A stretch of 64,000 nt of DNA from Cercis canadensis (GCA_003255065.1 QAOA01002694.1:52523-116522); one strand, 5' to 3'. Counted from the first letter of the stretch, positions 1-13,466 are shown. Notes: generated by a model from the letters alone, not told the origin. Made by a program: numbers and translations.

Positions 1-558
1 AACTTTTTTTTATTATGACCCAAATTATTAACTCTTTTAAAATTCATTGTGTAAGTATCATTTCTCATTTGTTAAAGTTTAAGAAAATCTATTCAAAAAA
101 TGAAAATATGAGATATATAAAATAATGCGTGTGTAAATAATATTACTCACTGATGTTGGAGTCCGAGTGAATGGGCAGGCGGACTACGCACCGAATTGCT
201 GTGAACTCGGTGGCAGCGACTAATCCAACGGCATGGGAAAGAGGGGCCTGAGATCAACAACCGAGGATGAGAGATGGGACAGAAGGAGGTTGGGTTATGG
301 AAGTGAAGGAGATAAGGCGCCAGTGATGTGTGGAAAGACGAGCAGAGGAGCTGGTAACAGCTTGTGCTAGGGTTAACGTGATTACGATTTCAGAGGAAAA
401 AGGAAATGAGGGTTTTGGAGTGGAGATGCTACTCATCACTTCACTTTGAATAGAAATAATAGTGCATGTAGGAACCATGCCACTCATTTATAGTGTGGCA
501 TATATGTGGATGAACATTGGTCCGAAACATAAAATAATTGAAATGTATAATTAAATAT
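1..558. other. Unassigned left flank
   Basis: AT-rich sequence with a clearly GC-richer block at about 150-480. That block is open on the minus strand for 77 codons (254-487, serine/threonine-rich) but matches no family I know. It could be a piece of a host exon or promoter. I see no splice pattern or conserved motif that would settle it. Confidence 0.3.
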
Positions 559-567
559 TAATTATAT

Positions 568-1805
568 TGACAAAACTTAGGTAAAATTCTATAGGTACTG
601 GTGATATTATTCTTTAATTAAAATATAACATGTGTATTATTTTGTACACATCAGCACTACTTCAACATCACTTGTTATGTAACTTTATTATCCCTTTCTT
701 TTTTATCTTTTATGTTGGGTTGCATCACTTCACCTTTTCCATAATCACTGTTGCATCTCTCAAAAAAGTTTCGCATTCAGTAATATCGACAAATTGGAAC
801 AGAGAACATGAGAGTGAAAAAATGAAAACAGAGTTCCTTGAAAGTTGGAACTTGAAACTTGAGTTATAAACAGAGGCCGAGAAAATTTTCCTAAAATATC
901 GACTAATTTCCCTTACAAAAGAATCCACCCTGTATCCAATCACCTCATTACCATCAGAACTTAGTGGTGGCCCATTCCTTTACTTCAATGTCCTAATTGT
1001 TGTAAGGAAAAAAAGAGAGAGAGAGAAGGATAGAAAATAAAAAAAATAAAGGGAGAAGCATAATCACAGAAAACCAAATCAGTAAGAATAGGCCAATAGT
1101 TGAGCCACACGATCCCTTAAAATTCCATTATAGAGTGCTACAGGCATTCCTCTAAATTTAGCACCATCATTATGATGATTCTTTTGGACCTTTGAATGCA
1201 AAGAATTGCTCGTAATACGTAGCTTTCTCCTGAACTCTTCTCCATCTCTACTTGAATCCATCACATCCTCTGCAAAGTGGACCCTTTTCTTCTTCTTCTT
1301 CTCCTTCTTCTTCCCCACTGCAGAACAAGTTAGAACCCACAATCATAAACAGTATAAAGATCAAATCTTGGGGTAATTTATGCATGTTTGGTGAATGTAT
1401 ATGCATGCAAAAGCAGGGGAATATAAGCTTAGCTTACCAGAAAATATACAAGATCATAGAATTGGAGGAGAAGACTGGGAAATTTCATGAACAGGGAATT
1501 GGATAGTGAGGAAAGATTTCTGCAGACGAAGAGCAAGGAGAATTACTGTGCCGAAGTGCAGGATTTTTTTGAGAGATGCAGTGGTGATTATAGAGAAGGT
1601 GAAGTGATGTAACTCAGTGTGAAAGAGAGATGGAAAATATGAAGTGATGTAATCCAGTGTGAAAGGTGAAGAAGAAACGGATAACGGAATTACGTAATAG
1701 GTGATGTTGAAGTGATGTTGATATGTATAAAATAATACACATATTATATTTTAATTAAGAAATTACACTATCAGCACCTATAAAATTTTATCTAAGTTTT
1801 TTTCC
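568..1805. mobile_element. Non-autonomous Mutator-like (Pack-MULE-type) element, copy 1
   Basis: The two ends are inverted copies of each other over about 85 bp (568-655 and 1720-1805). They share the core TATAGGT and the tract around GTGTATTATTTT. The flanks are TAATTATAT (559-567) and TAATTACAT (1806-1814), an 8-of-9 match that suits a 9-bp Mutator target duplication. There is no transposase inside; the interior carries a host-like exon (see 1079-1317). A second element at 39285-39998 has the same terminal repeats but an unrelated interior, so the TIRs are moving different cargo. Confidence 0.6.
1079..1317 (-). pseudogene. Captured terminal exon of a small plant protein of unknown function
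   Basis: Read on the minus strand, an open frame starts just after an acceptor-like TTCTGCAG (AG at 1318-1319) and runs to a stop at 1079. It encodes a lysine-rich start, then KRVHFAEDVMDSS, a basic middle and a C-terminus ending ALYNGILRDR...LAYSY. That basic N-terminal patch plus a tyrosine-rich tail resembles a small family of uncharacterised plant proteins whose tail reads roughly RAALYNGILRDR; this is recalled, not searched. The exon lies wholly inside a Mutator-like element and keeps a native-looking splice acceptor, so it was probably captured as genomic DNA. It has no upstream exon that I can see and is unlikely to be functional. Confidence 0.4.
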
Positions 1806-1869
1806 TAATTACATAACTACTATAAGGATAAAAGTCAAAGATTAAATGAAATCATTACATATGACTAGG

Positions 1870-2290
1870 TAGGTCCGTAGGTGTAGATAGTGAAGAAGAT
1901 TTTAAATATATAATTTACATAAACGTAATGTCCCAAAAATCACAAAAAGGAAACTTTCACTAATAGCATCCTTTTCTTGATGAAGTAATTATTGTGCGAA
2001 AAAGTACTGATAATTTTCACTGGTTTTATGCTTATATTTCTTTAGGAATTCTATCACTATTACTAAATAAAAGAAGTTATATGTATTTGGAATAAAATTT
2101 GTCATGATTGGTTTGGTACATGGAATGAAAAGTATGAAATTGGAATGAGAATAAAATTGTGAATGGAATGAGAGAAATCAAATGGTTATTCCCATTCTTT
2201 AGTTTGATAATGGAACTAATTTAGAATGGCATTAGAATTAGTCTTAAAAGACATAAATGCCCCTTTAATTAGTAGATATATGGTTTTAAG
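1870..2290 (+). repeat. Interspersed repeat R, copy 1
   Basis: This stretch matches, in inverted orientation, 14890-15340. Shared landmarks include GTGAAGAAGATTTTAAATAT, GATGAAGTAATTATT, TTATGCTTATATTTCTTT, GGAATTCTATCA and the ATGAGAATAAAATTG area. Shorter related pieces lie at 45185-45300 and 52755-52870. It looks like a MITE or another dispersed repeat; ends and target duplication are not clear. Confidence 0.6.
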
Positions 2291-3243
2291 GGTAATAATT
2301 ACATAATTTATATTTAGCCCATGTGGTCAAAACCCCTAATATTCAAAAATGTTTATTAAACTCTTCAAGATTCACAATTTATGAAAAACAGACCTTTTAT
2401 TCATCTAAGCAGCATTAGTCTATTGAAAGGAATACCATTTGTTGGCCATTCATGTGAATCACAAACAGGGATGCACATAGGAATTAAAAAAATAAAATAA
2501 TTGAAGAGGGCTAGTAATTAAATACCTATTACAAGGGTAAAAGTGAAACAATAACTAAAAACTTCACAAAGCATTAAGTGTGGATTAGTGATGAAAGTTT
2601 AAAATAATTTACATGAATGCCATGCGCAACAGACAACATTTAATGAATTTGTGAACCGGAGAAATCTTCAGGTGCTCCTAGACTACTACAACATTTAAAC
2701 CCAAATAGATAGGTGTATTGCTTGTGCATACATACAAAATCTAATCTAATGAAACAATTAATGAATTTTCCTATTTGGATCTTTTTTTTTTTTTTTGTAC
2801 TTCCTTCTTTTTTAACAATAAGGGTATTATTGAGCCAACTTTTTCACACCAAGATTAAGTTTCTTCTCAAGTAATCTTAAAGGCGCACCCCTTATATTGG
2901 CTTGGTGCATTCATGGGAAAATTTTGCCTTGGTGCTGGCACTAGGATTTGAACCTTAGCTAGCTTGGATAAACCTATTGTATCCTTACTATGAGGACAAA
3001 CTCTTGGGGTTCTATTTGGGTCTAGTGGTGCAGCACCCTCAAAGCATGAAAAAAGTTTCTAGCCTAGGAAACTTCTAAATAGTTTTTTTTTTATTATTTT
3101 ATTTTGTATTTTTTAGTGTAGTAGAAGCTACACAACAAAAGCTAGGCAAAATGACTAAAAAAAAATACAATTTTGCAAAGCATTTACGTAAATGGGGCAA
3201 TTTTAATTAAATTATTGATAGATACGTAGAGGAAGAGGTCACG
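2291..3243. other. AT-rich spacer with possible SINE-like piece
   Basis: No coding sequence is supported. Reading minus, about 2790-3010 holds GGTTCAAATCC, close to the polymerase III B-box consensus, in a setting reminiscent of tRNA-derived SINEs. I cannot define an A-box or a poly-A end confidently. The rest is AT-rich with homopolymer T runs. Confidence 0.3.
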
Positions 3244-3246
3244 ATA

Positions 3247-6153
3247 CACTACAAGAAAAAGACATTTTTCTCATGGATTTTCTCACAGACAAAATATCCA
3301 TGAGAACTTCTCACGGAGAAAACGAGTTATGGACATTGAAAATGTAGGGTTTTCTCACAAATTATAAGTCTGTGAGAAATATTTGGGAAAAATCCATGAG
3401 AAAACCCGAGAGAGTATAGCAAGAAAGTGGCGTGAAAACTTTCTCACGGATAAAAATCATGAGAAAAGCCGAGACTACATCCCATGTAAGTTTCTCATGG
3501 ACTAGTATATGTGAGAACAATGAGCGCAACATTTTGTGGAGGATATTTCTCACAAATTTTGTTTGTGAGAAGCGAAACACACTGTTTCACTTGACGTATG
3601 GACGGATTGAAATTTGGGAGCGCGTTTCTCACAGACATTGTCCGTGAGAAATTCCATGAGAAATCTAGAAATTTATTCTGCTCCCGAGACTCATCTTTCT
3701 CATTTGGAAGTTAGAAAAAAAAAATGTTTCTCTCGGCAAATTCTCTCCAGCAATGGAAGTAGGCGGCAGTTTCCGGCGAGTTAAGGGCATTTTTTGGCAT
3801 GTGTGGACATTGTATTTCCTTCTTTTGAAACTTTGGAGTTGAGGTAGGCCATTTTTCTCCTATTATTTTTCCAAATTTCTCTTGTATTTTCATTCTCAAT
3901 GATGCACGAAATGAGTTAGTTTTTTCTATATCTTTGGACTAGTTTAAGTGTAGAATGGTTGTAGATACGTATTTGAATGGTTATAAACTTGATTAATGGT
4001 TTGGTTTATGAGTTTGCCTTTGATGTTGAATCTGAATTTCAATGTTCAAATTGCAGTAGTTATGGATTTTTTTTTTGTTGAAATTAGTTGAGGACTTTAG
4101 ATGTATGATATATGGAGAAGGTTTGGATGATTTTTTATTATTTTTTTGAATTAGTATGGATGAATTTTAATTTTGTAGGGGTTCAGAGAGTAATTTATTA
4201 AATTAAATTATATGTGAAATTGTTGAGATTTTGATAACTCTGTTTGGGGCTATTATTGCATGTTATATGTGCTTTGTTTGTATACTTTTGTTTGAATTTT
4301 TTTCATATGATTTTGCAGTTATTTAATACTGTGATGGAGGATGTGTTGGATAGTGATTTATTTGTGATGATATATGGATGTGAGCATCTGATATATGAAA
4401 AACTTGTGCAATAAATGTACTTTAGAGTTATGATAAGTTAGTTATGTTAACTTAATTAGCAACCCATTTGAGAGTTAATTGTGTAGGATTTACTCTTGGA
4501 TAATCCTCGATTTTGGAACTGTTCTTGAAGTAGTTGTTTCACTAATAGGACAGTAAAACTTTGAGAGTAGGTAGGTCAATTAAATTTTAGAGCACCTCTC
4601 TTTTGTTTCTTTGGGTACATATTTATACTAGTTGAATAACATAATTCGTGTACTTGGAGAACCATGAGGAAATGCTGTCAAAATTTTGTTGAGCTATTTG
4701 GCTTGGGGTCCCTGGAGGAAGGTTCAAACATGGGATTGAGTAAATATCAATGGTTATAAATTTCATACAGCTGCTTGGTCCCATGGTCGAAAAAAAAAAT
4801 AACAGTGAAATTTGTTTGAAGGGATATGGTTATGGCGAAGCTGAATCTTCCTATTATGGGGTACTACAAAAATCATTGAAATTGCATATATCGGTTAACT
4901 TGGTTATTGATTGGTACTATTTAATTGTAAATGGTATGACATATCACCTCGGGGGATAAAGAGTTATCTGAAATATGAATATGTGGAGGTAAACTCATGC
5001 AGAACATACAAGGGGATGACCCATTCATCTTAGCTTAACAAGTAAAGCAAGTTTATTTCTCTCATTATCCACACATTACTCCTAATAATCGGGGATGGTT
5101 ACATGTCATTAAAATGAAGACTAGGCACACATTTGATGCACCAGATAATCTATACCAAGATAAACTACATCGCTCACCGAAGTAAAATGTTGACAATGAT
5201 CGGACACAGACGTATTTGATAGATATCACTTCTAGGGCTACAAAGGAAGTTGTTACTGGGTCGACTCTAGTCATTGTCACTGATGTAGATTATAAGATAG
5301 GAGAATGTGGTGAGGAAGAGGAAGAATATGAATATCATAGCAGTGACGACAAAATCGAGGAAGATCCCCTACTGATTATGTACTAAAAAACTATTGATAT
5401 TACATAGATTCTACTCATATTTCATCAGTACTTATGTATTGTTAATTACATAGCTGCATTTCCTTCTATGTTATCTTTTTAGATATTTTATGTTTTTTCT
5501 CTACTAATGTGTTGTGTTTTTGTGTTACAGAACTCCTCTTCATATCATTGCTCTTGACACTGCATTTTTTGTGCGGCCCTCATTTCGAACAGATTTGGAA
5601 CTTTAGTAGAGCCTAGAGATATGTAAACATGCTTTTTGTATATGTCTTTTTTACATTATCATTCTGTATAGATTCTTTTGTACAAATTCTTTAATTTGTA
5701 TAAAATTTGATTGCATTTTGCTTCGCTGCTGCTGTTACTGTTGTCTTGCTTGTTCTGTTGCTAGTTATGGTATTATATAGGTTTTGGGTTAATAAAAAAA
5801 TATTTCTCATGGAATTTCTCAAGGAAAAGTTCATTAGAAAATAAAAATAAAAATAAAAATAATTTTGTTGTCATTTGTCATAGGCTTACTTTCAAACAAT
5901 GTCCGCGAGAAATTTTTCTCACGGACGTATTTCATTTGTCATTTGTCGTAAGACTTTGCGGATATTTCTCACGGAATATTTCTGTGAGAAATTTCTCATG
6001 GACGATATTTTGTGTGAGAAATTGAGTTTGTCAAGCAACTTTTTCTCACACCACGACATCCGTAAAAAAGTCCATGAGAATTACCTTTGTCATGGAATTT
6101 TGACTCTTTTTTCATGGATTGTTCCATGAGAAAAGTCGATTTTTCTTGTAGTG
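3247..6153. mobile_element. Decayed CACTA (En/Spm) transposon
   Basis: The left end reads CACTACAAGAAAAA and the right end is its inverted match (TTTTTCTTGTAGTG). The element is flanked by the 3-bp duplication ATA (3244-3246 and 6154-6156); both are CACTA hallmarks. Both subterminal zones are full of short repeats built on TTTCTCAC(A/G)GA and TCATGGA in both orientations (about 3270-3680 and 5800-6130), the usual transposase-binding arrays. Only the tail of a transposase reading frame survives. At 2.9 kb it is far shorter than autonomous CACTA elements and must be non-autonomous. Confidence 0.88.
4978..5386 (+). pseudogene. CACTA transposase, C-terminal remnant
   Basis: One frame reads CRTYKGDDPFILA, a stop, QVKQVYFSHYP, then RGWLHVIKMKTR, another stop, and an acidic tail (GEEEEEYEY...) ending at a natural-looking stop. 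The order 'DPFILA-Q-QVYY-YP ... W-V-K-K-R' is the pattern at the C-terminus of plant CACTA transposases, next to the DUF4216-type region. It sits inside the CACTA element in plus orientation. Two in-frame stops and no upstream catalytic part make it a dead remnant. Confidence 0.6.
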
Positions 6154-6156
6154 ATA

Positions 6157-7990
6157 TTTTGTAAGTAGTGTAACTCATTTTGTCTGTGTCCCATAAATAA
6201 AATAATTGAAAGTACATCATTTTGGTAAATAGTTTGCATAATTCTCTATTTTGGTAAATAGACACCATATCAGTTTATGAAACAAAAAGGCAAAAGCTAA
6301 CTACCTAATTCATAACACGTACATACTTGAAGTGATTTGAACAAAAGGTGAGAAAATTTACTAGACCAATGAGTGGTAAGCTTATAATTCAGCTGTAATT
6401 TGAATGAAAAACCATTGTTAAACAATCCTCAAGATGCAGAAAAATAAATCAAGCATAGTCATACAATTAATCAAAGGGACTAAGGAGGAATCAGAATATT
6501 GGAAGCAAATAGTCTCTAAGAATGTCGAAGGAATAAACCAAAAATTGCAGCAATACTAACTCAATTAATTGCAAAAATTTCAAGTCCAAGAATGTAGGAA
6601 TTTTGCTACCCAAGTAACCTTATTGAGTAGAACTTCTTCAAAACTTAAAGAGAATCATTCAAACAGCCAAAAGCTAAAATAGTGGAGTTGAATCACATGG
6701 GCTCCCAGATTCAACATTGTAAATGCTTCTAATGCTCTTATGATCCTTTGCTCTATTCTGAATGGGTCTCTTCCCCTTTCTCTCTAATTCTTTCCTTTCT
6801 CTTGCATTTCTGGTTTCCTTTTTCCCTCACACTTTCTTTCTTTTGCTCCCAATTAGTTTGCGCTCACATTTCTCTCAAAAACCGTTTTTGCTATCTTCCC
6901 ACCCACACCCTCTTTTGCTGAATGCGTATCTCTTCTCTAGATATTTTTCTTTTTTATCTTGATTTCCCAATCTACCCCCTAATGTAACTACCACCCATTC
7001 CTTTCTCTTTTTTTTTTTTTTTTATTTGTTTTGATTTTTTATTTGTTTAGTTATTTATTTAAAAGAAAGGATAATTCATGGCTTGGACCAATGGGGAGAT
7101 AAGGAAATCTATTCTTTGCTCTCTTATTGGCTCTCTTAGATCCAATGATACAAAAATTAATTCACAAAATTTATTTAAATTTTTTTTTACTATTTACAAA
7201 AATTAAAAAAATAAAATAAAAGATGGGCCAAATAAGCTTAAATAAAAATGGGCTAAGCTGATAATAGATTGGGCTTAGAGTTTACTTAATTACTAAAGCC
7301 CAAACAACAAAATAATAAAAAAATACTAATTAGAAATTAAAAATTTATCTTCTCTTTTTTTTTTTTCAAATATTTTAAAGTATGAAAAGACCTAGACAAA
7401 ATACAGTGTTTACATTTTCACTTTTTTTTTTTTTTGGTAAGTCCATAGAGATTTCGAAGACATCCTTTGTAAGTTAATTCTCATTGTATCCCGAGTATGA
7501 TTATCACCAAGTATGAAAGAAAATTTAAAACTCGAAGGGCTTACAATGGATATGAAGTTTTTGGATAAAGGAAATGAAATCATCATTTTTGGCATTTGAA
7601 TGTTGTTATGAAAGCTTATTAGAGTTCTACCTTTTCCAAGAGAGTTCATGAATCAAGGAATTAAGAAATGATCTACTTCTTCAAGCTCAAAGGGGTAACT
7701 AAGGACAGTCCTCAATATTTGGGAGAACAAAGAATGCATCTTATCATTGGAAAAGTTTGTCTATGAAGTTCAAAATTTGCTTGAAAACCATTTTTCTTAT
7801 GGGGTCTTGAATTTACATCACTCTCAAATTTATCATGTTTGTGTCAATCACAATTTCTCAAAAGGGAGATTTATGGAATTTTTTTTTTTGTTTTTTTTTT
7901 TTTATTTCAAAAGAACAAGAGCAAGAAAAATGAAGGAAAATGCATGATCATCTCATTAATTAAAACAAAATAACATAAGGTCCAAACACT
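6157..7990. other. Unassigned AT-rich spacer
   Basis: There is a pyrimidine-rich tract (about 6760-6960), several poly-T runs and a short open stretch at 7747-7947 that matches nothing I know. I see no supported gene here. The segment separates the CACTA element from the truncated Gypsy element. Confidence 0.4.
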
Positions 7991-8069
7991 AAGTAAACTT
8001 TATTAGCCTTAGACTTCGGCTAAAAAGAGAAAGTTGAAAAGATAAACACTGAACATAAAGAGAAATGAC

Positions 8070-9900
8070 TTAAAGCAACATAAAAGCAAGCTCGATTAAC
8101 ATCCTCCCTGAATCACCATTCAACCTCCACTGAGATCTTCTCAACCTTGAGCCCTATGATTTGACAATGGGTTTGTAGCTACATTTGGCGCAACCACAAT
8201 TTCCTCAACTTTGACCACCCCTTGCTTGATCAGGTACATCACATTACTCTTAAAAGTAGGGAAATCTTCAATTGAATGCTCAATGGCTCCCCTATGATAT
8301 TCACACCTGAGGTTTGGATTGTACTAGTGAAGAAAAGGAGATTGGAGGGGAGTTGTAGGCCAAGGGGCTAACACATGAGCATCACATAGTTATTTGAACA
8401 ACTTAGCTTTGGTTATGGGAAGATTGGGAAAGGGTTCTTAATTTCTAGGAGGCCTAGGTTGACCATGATCAGGGCTTGTAAAAGCTGCTCGAGGAGCAGG
8501 ATATCCTTGAGCCGGGGTTTGATTAAAAGGATAAGCTTGTAGAGGATTTTGTGGGTGTTGTGAAAATGATGGTGGGATTGCATTGGCCTGATAAGGAAGA
8601 GGATAAGTAGGCATTGGAGAGTAATATGGACCTCGTGGGTGGAGATATATGGTAATGCCCCTGGTGCCTGGACCTAATTCACCTCGCCTTCCTTTTTCTT
8701 TTGAAAACCTCCTTTCTTCTGGCTGGAGCCATTTCCTTTAGAATGAGCCACTTGCAACTTCTTTATTTGATCCCCAATTCGATCCTCTCTCTAGTCTTAA
8801 TCAAATCATCAAAGTCATTAGAAAAGTTTACAATCATTATCCCATAATATGGTGACTCCAGGGTATTGAAAAAGTAAGTGCCCATTTAAGCTTCATTTAA
8901 TGGCGGTTGAACTTGAGCAACTAACACTCGTCATTTCTGAGCATATTCTTTAAAGGTCTCTCTAGCCCTTTTTTGCATACTCCTTAGTTGCTCTCTAGTA
9001 GTTGCATTATCCCTATTAAACTTGTATTGCCTAATAAAAGTTTCAGCCAATGTCTTCCAACTCTGGGTCTTGGACTTATCCAATTGGAGATACCAATCTA
9101 AAGCATGCATTTGCAAGCTTTCAGAGAAGAAATTAACAAAGAATTTCTCATCTCTGGACCATATAGACATCTTGGTGCAGTAGGCTAGCAAATAAAGATA
9201 AGGGTCAAAAGTGCCATCATACTTTACTAAATCAGGCATCTTAAAGTCCTTTGGCATAATGATATCAATAGCAAGACATAACTGCTCTACATTGACAGAC
9301 CCATATGACCCCTCACCTTGCATGGTACGCAGCTGTTCCTCTAGAAAGTATTGTCTTTTCCCCATAAGCTCAACTCTCATATTCTCTTTTTTCTTGCTCC
9401 TCTTTCTCCTTCCCCAAGGGGATTGCCACTGGGGGTTCTTGAGGGTTAAAATGTGAAGTATAATGGGTGATGAGATGTGTGTATTTGTAAACACCACCTT
9501 GATTCTCATTTGGATTAAATGAAGTTCCCATTGAAGGCTCAATCAAGGTAAATAAAGATGATTATGGTGAAGTGTATAAGATGTTTGATTGTGGTATAAT
9601 AGGAGGAAAAACTTGGTTTAGAGCCAATCCAGGGATATGAAGGGGTAGAATAGTTGAGGGCATTATCAAATGTGGAGGCATTCCCCAAATAAGGTCAGCA
9701 TGGGAAGTTGAAGAAATTGTGAGGTTCGAAGGCAATGCCAAAAGAGGAGTCACTTGGGAAATTAGAAAATCTGCAGCATTACTCGGACCTTTAGACACTC
9801 CATTCAGCTTCAAACTTTCATTGAATGCTTGTAACAATTGACTTAGTTGAGCTTTCACCTCTACCATTTCAACCCTTAAGTCCTTATCTTGTTATGAATT
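8070..9900 (-). pseudogene. Gypsy (Tat/Ogre) gag pseudogene
   Basis: Open pieces at 9867-9562 and 9542-8931 encode a Gag. The first is an N-terminal segment; the second contains FKMPDLVKYDGTFDP, then WYLQLDKSKTQSWKTLAETF and QYKFN...REQL. That is the standard retrotransposon gag order (F-P-KYDG-DP, then W...L, then F...QF). Continuing past stops, 8900-8100 still reads recognisable Gag tail, including TNPLSNH near the end. Several stops and frameshifts break it, and no protease or reverse transcriptase follows. Confidence 0.75.
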
Positions 9901-11156
9901 ATCAAGTTCCATCATTGCCACTATTTTCGACCTGAGGACGATTGTCCACTTGCTGAAGTACTTTTGATTAAGCTTATTTTTTTTAGAGCGAGCTATGTTC
10001 AAAACTTTTCAGTGAGAACTGCAAAGAATGAATGTGAAAAAATGAGATTTACAGAATGGGCAAAAAGAATTCATGACTTTTGATTTTTTTTTTTTTCAAA
10101 TGAACATTACAAAATCTTTTATGCTTTGACAAGGAAAAAATGTACAAAAAACGTGACTTTCCATATTAACGAATGAAGAAAGCTAATGACCTTCATTTCA
10201 AAAATGATGCACATGAGTTAAAATGATGCACAAATGCATATGACTGGCTTTGACAAGGCAAATTAAAAAAAGAACAAGGCTTCCACCTTCTATTCTTTAT
10301 TTGAAAAATGGAAGGGTAAAAATGTAAATGAAAAAATGAAAAATAGACACTTTGTTTTTTTGAAAAAAAGCGAGAAATCATACATCTCACTTTAATGCAG
10401 GAAAATAATTAGAGAAATAAATTCCCCAATGTCTTATGAATGGACCAGCCTTAGGCTTATGATTGCTAACCTAGTGGTCAAGGTCTACCTTATAAAGACA
10501 GACATCTACCGTCAAATTATGTGCATAGTTTGGCAATGGGTGTTAATATCCTGAAAGTCCAAGGTATTACAGACTGCCCCCTACCAAAATTATGGAGATC
10601 ACACCCTACTAACCTGGTTCACAAGGGGATAACCCCTATGCTTACCCATATCATCAAGATGATCCGCAATCTGAGCGGAAGCTTTCATGTAAACCATTGA
10701 AGGATTAACCTCGCGGTAATAACACTTGGCTCCCTTCTAATTCTAGGTTTACTGTGGCCCAGGTACAGAGCCGATGAGTAGTGTGCAGGGTTATAGTATT
10801 AGTGCGCAGTGTGTGCAGGAGAAACATACAGACATTATCCTACATCTACCATAAACTACCCAACTACAAGAAAATATAAGAAATATGCAACAATAATAAG
10901 CTATCTACAAATGTAAAAATAAGCAAATAACATAACCAAAAATAGAATTTATCAGCAAAGAAGAAAAGAAAAAATAAAAGCAATTTTAAGGGTAAAGAAA
11001 ATACACAAGGCCATATTAAGTTCACACAACTGATTTTTTGGGCTAGACTCTTTAACTCTCCCCAGTGGAGTAGCCAAACTGTCACAACATACCTGAAGGT
11101 TGCTATGACATAGATGAAAGACTTAAAGAAAAAGATTAGTTTTTGAAAGAAAACTT

Positions 11157-11169
11157 GAAGTCGCCACCA
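11157..11169 (-). other. Primer-binding site of the Tat/Ogre element
   Basis: The minus strand reads TGGTGGCGACTTC directly after the LTR. The same 13 bases occur on the plus strand at 44748-44760, after the other Tat-type LTR. This matches the PBS seen in Tat/Ogre elements. Confidence 0.65.
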
Positions 11170-12868
11170 ATTGTATTAAGAAAATGGAAAACAATTGGAA
11201 AATCATTTTTTAAATAAAAAAATGGTCTCTGACCCAGAGAGGGTTCAAGAGTTTATTTATGCGTGGGAAATGTGTTAGGCACCCCACATCATCTATCTAA
11301 AGACGATTACCCTAAATTAATTATGTGAACATCAATATAGCCAAAATGCATTTACCCCAAAATAATAAATATATTTACAGGAATATCTAATGAAAGTAAA
11401 AAATAAAAAATTTAAACGTGCATTGCATGATTTCTCTACCGAGACCTAAATCCTTTTACCCCTTCATCGCATAAAGTGACCATCTAGGGTGACACTACCT
11501 TCACCTAGATCAGATAGAGAAAGGCACCCCATATAGGTCTGACTCGCCCTATCCTTCCATGATAAGTGAAGGGGCATGCAGATACTACAGACACATATAT
11601 TTTTTTTATATGCAGTGCAAATACATGATTTTAAGCATTATAGTAATTTTCCATGCCTTAGGGTTTTGCTAATGGCTCAATGATTGTGACTCCCTCTCAC
11701 ATGGAACACATATTAGTTGGCTGAAAATAAGAAATTAAATGTCACATATGAATAAGCAATTGAGCAGCCACAACACATTACAATAAATGACAAGATAAAA
11801 CAAGTAAAATGTCAACTTATAGTGAAAATGTATACAATACTAAAGCACATGTGGCAACCATTAAGAGTCAAAATAAAACCATGAAAATGACATGCAAAGT
11901 AAGGCAACAACATTTAGTTAAACAGGAAAATCAATATGCACTCCTAATTAGCATGCAAATGGTTCTAAAAAGAAAGAAAGGACAACAAATAAACACAAGG
12001 AAAAATAAAGAAAAATAGAATAACAAAGATAGAAAACAAAACATAAAATAAGAAAAACTTGTAAAAAAATCTGAGAATGCATGCCAATGTGATTTGACCT
12101 CTAAATTTTACATGACATAGAAAAATATCTTATGGTTCTAAATAATAAAAAATCATACAAAAAATGAGCTCCGTAACTCAAGTTATGGCCAAAAAATAGA
12201 ACACTGCCAGAATTAGCTAACAACTTCACAGTACAGTTAAAAAAGCTATTTTCAAATTAAAACTGGTAGTAAATGAGACATGCAAAAAATAAAAAATTTA
12301 TATACATACAAGATACATATCTTAGGGTTCCAACAAGATAAGAACCATGCAATTTGAGGTTGTAAAACTGAAGTTATGGTCAAAAGACCGACCACTTCTA
12401 GTGTTGGACTGACAGGTCTAAGAATGACCATTTAGAAACCAAATTTAATAATTACTATTTTAATTGATCAATTTGATTTTAAATATGACAAAAGTCAAGA
12501 GATTAAGACTCAAACACAAAGTTTTCAAGAAAGGTCAAACATTATTTTGATTTTTAAAAAATAACCCTAAAACACATTCAAGAAAATATAGGCAAAAAAA
12601 ATTAAATACTCAAAAAGTAATCCACAAAAAGCATGCTCACTCCAACAAGACATGACAAATGGTACCAAAATAATAATAGGACAATAAGCATGTAAAACCT
12701 ACAATACCATTAACCAAGACCATGCTAGAAAAAGATCAACTCTAAATAAAAATAATGCCATATGATTAAAACAAGCAAAATAACCATAAACTAAGTACTC
12801 AACTACAAAATCAAAATAGAAACTAAACATAATCTCCATAAACCAAAATATCAAGAGGATATTCAAGA

Positions 12869-13466
12869 CACTACAAGAAAAAAACTGGATTCCAACAAAA
12901 TTTTTCCATTGGAATTTTAGATTCCAACAGTAATTCCAACGGAATTCGTGTCGTTGGAATGATAACATTCCAATGGAAACTGAATTCCAATGGTAATTCC
13001 AATGAAATGATACCGTTTAAATTTTCACAGAAATTCCAATGGAAAAATACCGTTGGAATTTCAATTTCAACGGAAATTCCAACGGAATTTTACTGTTGAA
13101 ATTTTTAATATATTTTAAAAAAATTAAAAATTAATTTTTGATTTTTAAAATTCCAACGGAATGAAATTTCCATTGGAATTGTCTTAAGGTTTTTATAGTA
13201 AATTCTTAAATAATATTTGTTAAAAATTAAAACATACCATTTACAAATATCTTTTTTATTAAATAATTTTTATAACACAAATATCCAATTCATTAAATAA
13301 TTCTTATAAGTTAATAATGTACTTAATGCAAAAGTTTAAATCTCAAATAATTACCCTAAGTTTATAATTTTTATAACACAAATATCCAATTCATTAAATA
13401 ATTCTTATAAGTTAATAATGTACTTAATGCAAAAGTTTAAATCTCAAATAATTACCCTAAGTTTAT
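12869..13466. mobile_element. CACTA-type element, left end only
   Basis: CACTACAAGAAAAA at 12869 is nearly the same terminus as the element at 3247. It is followed by a dense array of ATTCCAACGGAA and ATTCCAATGGAA words in both orientations (12890-13180), a subterminal array different from that of the first element. No right end is seen before the N gap or just after it, so the element is either truncated or ends inside the gap. Confidence 0.7.
13264..13466. repeat. Tandem repeat of about 101 bp running into the gap
   Basis: The sequence from TAATTTTTATAACAC to ACCCTAAGTTTAT occurs twice in a row (starting 13264 and 13365), essentially unchanged. The second copy stops at the first N, so the array may continue through the gap. 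Confidence 0.85.
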
